DNA from: Tenrec ecaudatus
Taxonomy: Eukaryota; Chordata; Mammalia; Afrosoricida; Tenrecidae
Assembly: GCF_050624435.1 (NCBI RefSeq)
Contig: NC_134545.1
Coordinates: 82,657,563-82,721,562, forward strand
Length of the DNA stretch: 64,000 nt
Direction: 5' to 3'
Both the position numbers and the translations under genes were made by a program. Positions within the stretch are counted from its first letter, which is position 1; each line of letters starts with the position of its first letter. Positions 56,590-64,000 of this stretch are shown here, one piece after another. Under the pieces are notes generated by a model. The model was not told the origin of the DNA and ran no database searches. It saw only the letters and a list, made by a program, of their open reading frames with translations.

Positions 56590-57190
56590 ATATCTTTAGG
56601 ATCTAAGTTACCATTTTTTAAAATTTACAAACAGTAAAATTTACTGTCTTTTAAGAATGTTCTATGAATTTTGACAAATGCAACAGTGTATATTAAGAGC
56701 AGAAGTTGTTAATTTTGATGTATAGTTTTTATCTCTAATTTTAAACATGTAATGGATGATGCTTTTGGTGGTATCACTAACAAATCTTTGCTTCATCCAA
56801 TGTCACAAAAACTTTCTTCTAGAAATGTGATTTTAGGTTTTACAATAAGGACTATGATTCATTATAAGTTAGTTTTTGCATATGGCTTGAGATATGGATA
56901 GTTCTTTTAAAATTATTGTTACATAAGTATTAAAAAATTTTTTAGCACCTTTTTGAGTTGACTTTCTTTTCTCCATTCTCTTTACCCTGCATCTTTGCTG
57001 AAAACCAGTTAATCATACGCTGAGTCTAATTCTAGATTCCCTGTTGTATATACCATTTACTTATCCATCTGTCCTTTCTGCAGCACAACACGGGCCTGAT
57101 TACTATAGCTTTACAGTAGGCTTTAAATCAAGTCCAATGAGTTCTCTTAACTTCACTGTTATTTTTCTCTCTTCCTCTGCCCTCAGTCTT
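56590..57190 (-). mobile_element. Old mammalian L1 (L1M-type) ORF2 remnant
   Basis: Antisense ORF2 words: TTTTAGGTTTTACAATAAGG, CTATGATTCATTATAAGTTA, GTATATACCATTTACTTATCC..GTCC, GATTACTATAGCTTTACAGTAGG. Same order as antisense L1 ORF2 in other mammals. No frame survives. Confidence 0.7.
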
Positions 57191-57810
57191 TCTGGTGAAC
57201 CTCCAGTGAAGTCAGAGAAAGGCCTGCAAATGGGTTAGGGCTTTCCTTGTTTCTTTGGTTACTGAGGATTCTTTGTGTTCTGGAAGCCCACAGTTGGCAG
57301 TTAAAAAAAATAGTTTATTATGCTGAGTTTTGTTTTGTTTTTACTGGCTTGTAGGATATCTGGCATGTAATACAAGTAAGAAGAGCTCATGTTCTACTAC
57401 TTCTGTGAGATGCCTGACTTAGCTTAGATTTTGAGTTACTTGCTTGTTCTCCAATCTTAGTTCTCTGAGAGGGTCAAAACTTTAATTTTGCATGTTGTCC
57501 ACCTTTTATTTTTAAGAGTAGGCTTTCTATGTGCTACGACTTGAAGATGTGATTTTGAGATGAAAATTTTGTTAGATTACCATTTAAATATGTCCCCTTC
57601 GCTTCCTGTCTCCAAATTATTATTATTTTTCACTCATTCCGTTCTTCATAACACCTTTTGCGATCTGTACTGACAAGTACGGTGCTAAGCATTGGAGATA
57701 CAGTGATGGGTAAGATATATCCCTTCTCTAATAAGCAGATAGCTTAGTAGTGAAGACTAGATAATAAAAGAAGTAATTATACTAAAATATGATCGCATCT
57801 GTAATAGAAG
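57191..57810. other. Intron-like unique or old-repeat sequence
   Basis: No gene. May include further L1M remains; edges unclear. Confidence 0.35.
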
Positions 57811-57815
57811 TAAAA

Positions 57816-57884
57816 GAGGCTTCAAAAAGTTTGTGGGAAATGGATTTTAAAAGTTGCATTTCCCCACAAACTTGAAGCTACCTC
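57816..57884. mobile_element. Palindromic MITE, copy 5 (best preserved)
   Basis: Left arm GAGGCTTCAAAAAGTTTGTGG (from 57,816) and right arm CCCCACAAACTTGAAGCTACC (to about 57,882) are near-perfect inverted repeats. The AT-rich loop ATTTTAAAAGTTGC lies between them. Confidence 0.75.
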
Positions 57885-57889
57885 ATATG

Positions 57890-58635
57890 TGGCAGAAGTA
57901 CTATCTAATCTAGAATGTTTAAGCAAGGTTTCTCAGAGAAAGAATTATACGATGGAGACCTAAAGGATTGGTAGGAATTAGGTGAAGATAGTTAGTCGAA
58001 TGTGGCAGAGTAGAGTAGGTAGAGAGAATAGAGTGTGCAGAGACTAAGATGTACATAAAAAACAAAACAACAGCAAAACACCTTAGGGTAATAAGAATGA
58101 AAACAGTTCAAAAGCAGCTTAGTGTGGCATTGTATTGCATATAATCACAGAATTGACACGAGGTAAGACTGTAGAAACTAGTCTTTATAAGGTTAACATT
58201 TTATCATAAGAGTGATGAGACAGTTTATGTAATCCAAAGACAGTAACAAAATTCAAATATGACAAAGGAAAAAGTAGCAGAGTCTGCACTGCAAACACCC
58301 AATTTGAGGGAGGATATAGAGGTCAGTGGGATCCCAAAACCCATCTGCAGAGTATCTCGTCAGATAAAGCTTCTGGCAGATCCCCTTTAGCCATAGGTAA
58401 GGGTCTTGAACAGCTATATTATCAGATAGAGATCATTGTAATTGTGATTATACTGGATCGATCTTGATACTTGATCAATTGACCTCCCTCTTAACCTAAC
58501 AAAATTGTTCTAGGTGTTGCAAGTATTTCTTCCTTGTTCCATGCCAAAATTTTCTAACCTGTTCTTTTAAATATTCATGATGTTTTTTCTTTCTTACTCA
58601 TCATTTGTAATTTTTATCTCTGTGTTATTATTTTA
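57890..58635. other. Intron-like unique sequence
   Basis: No gene or recognised repeat. Confidence 0.4.
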
Positions 58636-58639
58636 TCCC

Positions 58640-59014
58640 TACCACTTAATTTTGTTTCTGTGTTTTATTATTTCTGCTGGGTTTTCCAGTTTGAAGCACA
58701 GAAGGAATATGCATAGAGATAACTGATGTGCAAGGGTTTATAAGAGAGTAGGGGGTAGAGGTGGTAGATAGGGGGGGTAGGGAGGATGAAGAGGTTGGGG
58801 GAGCAAATGATGTATGTGGGAGGGGGAGAGAGAACAAGAACCTGATAGTGACTACACAGCTCATTTTAAAAGTGTTTTACCCAGGAGGGGGGGAAAGTGG
58901 AAAGAAAATGTTCTAAAATTGATTGTGGTAATGATTGTACAACTTATTGATATAATCGAACTATTGAATTTTGTGATATGTGGATGAAGTGCCAATAAAA
59001 CTTAAAAAAAGAGA
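58640..59014 (+). mobile_element. L1 3' end, plus strand, different subfamily
   Basis: GGAGGGGGGGAAAGTGG, then TTCTAAAATTGATTGTGGTAATG, GTACAACTTATTGATATAATC, ATGAAGTGCCAATAAAACTT and an A-run. This is the short, classical L1 terminus (cf. ..TAAAATTGATTGTGGTGATGG..AATAAA), quite unlike the long 3' UTR family elsewhere in the window. Confidence 0.75.
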
Positions 59015-59483
59015 GTGATGGGAAGTCACTGAATGTTTGAGCTGCTCATTGTTTTAAAGGGTTCGTTTCGAATGGAAGTCGAATAGAAAGGCAGGGAAGC
59101 AAACAGGTAGGAAGAGCAGGGAAGCTGGGTTATTCCTCCACTCAAGGCAGATCTTGTTGCTGGGTTAGCCTGGAGTAGTGGCAGTGGGGTTGGGGAGAAC
59201 AAGCAGATTAAAGAATGAAGATCAATGGAATTTGTCAAGAGAGAGTGAAATGGAATTGTACAGAGAGAGTGAAAGACTTGAAGTATAGTCAGCCTGTAAG
59301 AGTCTTGATAAGTTTCCGAAAAACTTTAAGTGTGCCTCTCTCCCTTGAGAGGGCATAGAAGAAAGGATCCTTGGTTTGCTTGAGTGATTGCCCCTGTTCT
59401 TGGCCCAGAGTTCAAAATTTACTATGGCTTTGGTAAAAATAAGTGAGATAAGGGGAAGAGGAAAAAAAATCTAATAAATATGA

Positions 59484-59540
59484 AGAGCTTTAAAAAGTTG
59501 ATGGAACAATTCCATTGCCTTCAATTCCATTTTTCTATGA
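59484..59540. mobile_element. Palindromic MITE, copy 6, abutted by L1
   Basis: GAGCTTTAAAAAGTTGATGG faces CAATTCCATTTTTCTATGAA. The L1 tail begins directly after the right arm. Confidence 0.5.
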
Positions 59541-61177
59541 ATTTATTAAATTTTATTGGGGGCTCATTCAACTCTTATCACAATCCATCCATCCATCCAT
59601 TGTGTCAAGCACATTTGTACTTTTGTTGCCATCATTCGCAAAACATTTTCTTTCTACTTGAGCCCTTGGTATCAGCTCTTCATTTTTCCCCTCCTCCCTG
59701 TCCTCCTCAACCCTTTGATAATTTATAAATTACTATTTTGTCATACCTTACATTGTCCAACATCTCCCTTCACCCACTTTTCTGTTGTCCCCCAGGTAAG
59801 GGTTTATATGTAGATCATTGTGACCAGTTCCCCCTTTCTACCCTACTTTTCCCTTCCCCTCCTGGTATCGTTACTCTCATTATTGGTTCTGAGGGGTATT
59901 TCCGTCCCAGGTTCCCTGTGTTTCCAGTTCCTATCTGTACCAGTGTATATCTTCTGGTTTAGCCGGATTTGTAAGGTAGAATTGAGATCATGATAGTGGG
60001 GAGGAGGAAGCATTAAAGAATTAGAGGAAAGTTGTATGTTTCATTGTTTCTATACTGCATCCTGACTGGCTTGTCTCCTCCATGCGACCCTTCTGTAAGG
60101 GGATGTCCAGTTGCCTACAGATGGGCTTTGGGTCCCCAATCTGCACTCCCCCTCATTCACAATGATGCGATTTTTTTGTTCTGGGTCTTTGATGCCTGCT
60201 ACCTGATCCCATTGACACCTTGTGATCACACAGGCTGGTGTGTTTCTTCCATGTGGGCTTTGTTGTTTCTGAACTAGATGGCCGCTTATTTACCTTCAAG
60301 CCTTTAAGACCCCAGACGCTATATCTTGATAGCCGGGCACCATCAGCTTTCTTCACCACATCTGCTCATGCACCACATCTGGTTTGTCTTCAGGGATCGT
60401 GTTGGGAAGGTGAGCACCATGGAATGCCAGTTTAATAGAACAAAGTGTTCTTGCATTAAGGGATTACTTGAGAGGAGGCCCAATGTCTATCTGCCACCTT
60501 AATACTAAGCCTATAAATATATGTACATAGATCTATTTCTCCACTGTCATATATAAATATACTTACATATGTACATGCCTGCATTTAGACCTCTATAAGT
60601 GCCCTTTGCCTCCTAGTTCTTTCCTCTATTTCCTTTTACTTTCTTCTAGTCCCACTATCATGCTCATCCTTCATTTGGGTTTCAGTAATTCCTCTCAGTT
60701 ACATTGTCCTTGATCAAGCCCTACCAGGCCTCCTACACCCTCCTCGCCATTGAGTTTGGATCACTTGTTCCAATGTCCCTGGGTTGGTTCACACCCACTT
60801 CTTTCCCCCCACCTACCCCTCTTCCATGTAACCCCAGAACCATCCTTCCTGTTGTTTTCTCCTCCAGATTGCTTGTCCAGCCTATCTTATCTAGATAAAC
60901 CTACAGAGATAATATGCACAAAAAACAAGACAGAGCAAAACAAAGCAACAAAAGAAAATACAACAACAACAAAAAACCACCCGCAATTAGTTCAAGGTCT
61001 GTTCTTTAGGAGCGTTTTTCCAGTTGAGTCTGATGGGGTGCCACGCCCTGGCCCCAAAGTCTATTTTTGGTATTTCCTCAGGACTTCCTTGCTCAGCTCC
61101 CCTTGCTGCTCTGTTGCATGTCCTTTGTGGGGTCAGGAGGGTCCCCCGCAAATCATCATAGGTCCGGTAGGTACAAT

Positions 61178-61877
61178 TGTCCAGTGATAATAAGTAAAGA
61201 TTATAGTAAAGTCATAGCATGAGAGGTTGGGGAGAGAGTCAAATAATGGAGCCAGGCACAATTCATGGTAGCATGCTCACCTCAGCTCCACTTGGTGGTC
61301 CTCGTGGGGAAAGCCTGGCCACGAGAGCAGGAGAGAGCCCCGGGAGCGAGAGCAGGAGAGCTCCTGGGAGCGAGAACTGGGGAGAGCTCTTTATTGCTAA
61401 CCAATGGTATATCTCATTAGGGGGACATGATTACATCACAGGAAGGGGCAGTACAATAGGCATGCACATTGTAGAATGGGGATGTATGATAGGGTGTGCC
61501 CATAGGAATGGGAAGGTCTAGGGATATATATGTGACAAAATGGGCGGACCCTAGATTCATGATGGCAGCCTAACCTTGGCCATCCTTGGGAGGGTTTGAC
61601 CTCTCTGCTGTCTCCTACAAGGAAACAGACAACTACTATCGTTATCAGAAGGGAATGGGCCCTACTTGTGGGATAAACAGTGCTGTCTGCTTGCCCTAGA
61701 TGGCTGATAGCTCTTAAGGAGAATGGCCCCTGATCTATTCTTGATGACCTCCAAGTGTACAGTCATTCACAAGCAACTAAGTTTGGCATATATTTGGGGG
61801 AGACAACTTGGGAGAAATCCTTCTGTTTCCCATAGCCCTTGGTGTTTTGCCTCGGTGTGGTGGGGTCAGATTGGGCA
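61178..61877 (-). mobile_element. Solo retroviral LTR (about 700 bp) in the L1 3' UTR
   Basis: Bounded by TGTCC at the plus-left edge and GGGCA at the right, with CAAT on both sides (61,174-61,177; 61,878-61,881), a 4-bp duplication as in gammaretrovirus-like ERVs. On the minus strand an AATAAA signal lies at 61,395-61,390. A repeated GGGAGCGAGA/GGAGAGCTC motif fills the R-U5 part. No viral genes are present. Boundaries are my inference from joining the flanking L1. Confidence 0.65.
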
Positions 61878-62472
61878 CAATTCCCACTCTGTGTCTCTAG
61901 TGTTGTCCCCTGTAGGACTATGGGTCAGTGAGGGATGTCATGTATTGTAGTGGGGCCGACCATATAGTCGTCTCTGTGCATTGGCTGCTCTGAGCCAGGG
62001 ATATCATCCTTAAGGCTTGGTGGGCCAGGATGTGCTCCACTCTCTCTTCCTCCCCCTTTATTGCTCCCGTGTGCTCTGATCAGAAATGCCCCTCTCCCTG
62101 AGCTGTAGCTTCAGTGTTGTCCTCTGAAGTAAATTCTTCTGGGGGGAGGAGGGCTGTCCATGTAGTTGGGATTGGGGCCGGACCTTCAGACCTCTACTGG
62201 TTCCCTGTTTCATGCTGGTATGTTGCATTCACATCTTGGAGCACTGGGTTGAAGTCTGACCACTTGGGTGGGTTAGTGCCTGTTCCCCTGCTACCCATGT
62301 CTTTTATTTTTTACTCCTCCCTCCACCACCCCCCCCCGCCCCCTCACTTTTAGTTGGCTATCATATGTATCCCTGGATTTGTTTTGGCCCCTGCCACACT
62401 ACCTGGACCTGATCGCAGGAATGTTTGTATACAGTAGCTTTTTCCCTGTGCCTCTTTTGCATTTTTTTAAGC

Positions 62473-64000
62473 TCAGCTCATTGTACTTGTAAGGTCTCTT
62501 TCTCCGGGACTAGATTTCAGCCTCCGTCCTTGGCTCCGCACGATAAAATTTCATGCCGAAGCCGGGCTCGTGATCCAAGTGAATTTAATGAGAGTTCAAA
62601 GAAGCATCAGGTTTTACGCGGCACCCATAGGATTCCTTTGACCATGCGGCCTGGCAGAGACTGCTCGGGGTCACGCAAAGGTCTCTCTCCTCCCAGGAAG
62701 ACAACCAGACAAGCCAAGCAAGACCAGCCCCTCTCCCTCTCGGTCCCTGCCTTTTCAAGGGTTCCGGGGGAGGCGTGGTGAACGACATCCCATTGGCTGA
62801 ATTGCAGTCACCTGGCCCAGGTGGGCTGCTCCAGGTGTAACGCCCATCTGGGCCCACCGGCGGGAAAATCCAGCTTTTGTCCTTTGCTGGCTCTCCTGGG
62901 CATGCGTAAATGGACTTCCCAATTCCCTAGGCCAAGCTACCTAACATACTCATGTTATACTTGTCCTTTTGTGCTTAACTTACTTCACTTAGCATAATTC
63001 CCTCCAGTTGTACCTATGCAGCAATGTGCTTCATGCGTTCATCACTGCTTTTTAGCGATGCGGAGTACTCCATTGTATGTATGTACCACAGTTTTTTAAT
63101 CCATTCGTCTGTTGATCGAAATTTGGGTTGTTTCCAACTCTTTGCGATTGTGAACTGTGCCACGATGAACATTGGAGCACAGATGTTTGGCCATGGTTTG
63201 TTTCTTGTGTCTTCTGGATATATGCCTAGTAGGGGGGTTGCTGGGTCATATGGTTTTAGATATCACCAAATCGATTTCCATAGTGTCTGTACATACCTAC
63301 ATGTCCAACAGCAGTGGATGAGAGATACTATCTCACCACAACCCCTTCAACACTTGTTGTTTTCTGACTTTTTGAATTGGGCTTTGAGGGTATTAGGTGA
63401 TATCTCATTGTTGTTTTAATTTGCATTTCTCCTGTGGCTAATGATTGGGAACATTTTCTCATATGTTTTCTGCCCTTGTGAAACTTCTGTTGAGGTCCTT
63501 TGCCCACCTTCTCAGTGGGCAATTAGGTTTTTTTTCTTTTTGGAAACCAGCAGAATATTGTAGAGTTTTGGTAATAAGGCCTTTGTGTGATGTATCATTG
63601 CTAAAGATGTTTTCCCAGCCCTGGGCTCTCATTATTCTCTTTGTGAATTCTTTCGATGTACACAGGTGTTTTATCTTCAGTATATCCCACTTGTAATTTT
63701 GTGATTTATCTGTATTTGTGTCCTTCCCTATTTCTGATAACCTATGTAGTCCCTGCAGCAAAGTTCTCAGGTTTGTTCCAATTCCCTTGTTGATGGGCCT
63801 AATAGTTTGAGGTTTACCTCGAGGTCTGTGATCTACCTTGAGTTTATTCTTGTGTACAGAGTGAGATAAGGGTCTTGCTTCATTTTTCTGCAGGTAGATA
63901 TCCATTTTTTTTCCAGCACCACTTGTTGAAGAGGGCATCTGCTTCCCATTTGATAATTTTGGGGCCCTTATCAAAGGTCAGTTGTCTGTATGCTGATGGT
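62473..64000 (-). pseudogene. L1 ORF2 C-terminal part, interrupted
   Basis: Minus-strand frames give ORF2 C-terminal blocks. 63,974-63,459 has RAQGWENIFSN, SHKGLITKTL and RRWAKDLNRSF. 63,522-63,328 has HMRKCSQSLATGEMQIKTTM. About 63,110-62,950 reads EWIKKLWYIHTMEYSASLKS. These are conserved in mammalian L1 ORF2, the endonuclease-reverse transcriptase. Defects are a frameshift near 63,500, a TAG in place of the Trp before VQLEG, and a TAA after SEVS. The ORF2 stop TGA lies at 62,475-62,473, beyond an LTR inserted a few codons upstream. The 5' part is outside the window. Confidence 0.9.
62488..62946 (-). mobile_element. Solo retroviral LTR (459 bp) inside the end of L1 ORF2
   Basis: TGTAAGG at the left edge and CTAACA at the right, with TACT on both sides (62,484-62,487; 62,947-62,950). 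In the minus sense it starts TGTTAGG, has a CCAAT box (62,796-62,792) and an ATTAAA signal (62,589-62,584), and ends TTACA. GC-rich and CpG-containing, unlike the surrounding L1. No viral genes. A 4-bp duplication suits a class I ERV. Confidence 0.85.

Larger units (their letters stand above)
59541..64000 (-). mobile_element. L1 LINE, 3' half, running off the window end
   Basis: The tail is at 59,541 (ATTAAATTTTATTGGGGGCTC on plus). A 3' UTR runs to 62,472, followed by ORF2 sequence to the window edge. Excluding an inserted LTR, the 3' UTR is about 2.2 kb, several times longer than the roughly 0.2-0.5 kb of primate L1. The UTR holds an A-rich (CAACAA)n tract near 60,960. The short L1 3' fragments elsewhere in the window are truncated copies of this kind of UTR. 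Confidence 0.93.

Noticed and set aside
1..64000. CRISPR arrays, operons, phage or plasmid features
   Set aside because: The sequence is mammalian by repeat content; direct repeats found are transposon flanks, microsatellites or dispersed repeats.

Overview
The window is a stretch of mammalian nuclear DNA, almost certainly from a tenrec (family Tenrecidae, e.g. the Echinops lineage). Two repeat signatures support this. tRNA-derived AfroSINE copies, which are restricted to Afrotheria, occur about thirty times. Two SPIN-type hAT miniature transposons are also present, and among afrotherians SPIN is known from tenrecs. The species call is inference from repeats, not from a gene match. No prokaryotic gene, operon, CRISPR array or RNA gene is visible, and no intact protein-coding gene lies in the window.

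Layout. 1-30.5 kb is intergenic and repeat-saturated. It holds L1 3' ends (0.8-1.4, 13.3-14.2, 16.5-17.1, 20.4-21.6, 27.0-27.6 kb), a 2.3-kb RTE/BovB-like LINE inside a MaLR-type LTR (9.6-12.4 kb), a second RTE split by an L1 and carrying an inverted 5' part (20.1-22.2 kb), four same-strand ERVL-like LTRs (23.1-25.2 and 29.8-30.25 kb), L2, MIR and a dense AfroSINE patch (14.3-15.9 kb). At 30.56-31.6 kb is a CpG island with a TATA-less promoter: an E-box, a CTCGCGAGA element abutting a ZNF143-type ACTACA..CCCAG site, and a GC box. I infer that this is the 5' end of a plus-strand gene. A well-formed candidate exon with an ATG lies at 42,199-42,304, and a weaker one at 34,760. If so, 31-64 kb is mostly first-intron sequence. 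I could not name the gene. This intron-like half is AT-rich, has more MIR and unique sequence than the first half, and contains a likely conserved developmental enhancer at about 54.6-54.9 kb.

The most interesting content is mobile DNA. There is a complete 1.9-kb pogo/Tigger-like transposon with matching terminal inverted repeats, a TA duplication and a decayed Brinker-HTH/CENP-B/DDE transposase (42,522-44,429). There are two SPIN copies with 8-bp duplications (41,771-41,963; 55,922-56,378) and a family of short palindromic MITEs. From 59.5 kb to the window end lies the 3' part of an L1 whose 3' UTR is about 2.2 kb. It is interrupted by two solo retroviral LTRs, one of them inside the last codons of ORF2. 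I found no new multi-gene system; novelty here lies in transposon history and in the unidentified promoter, exons and enhancer.
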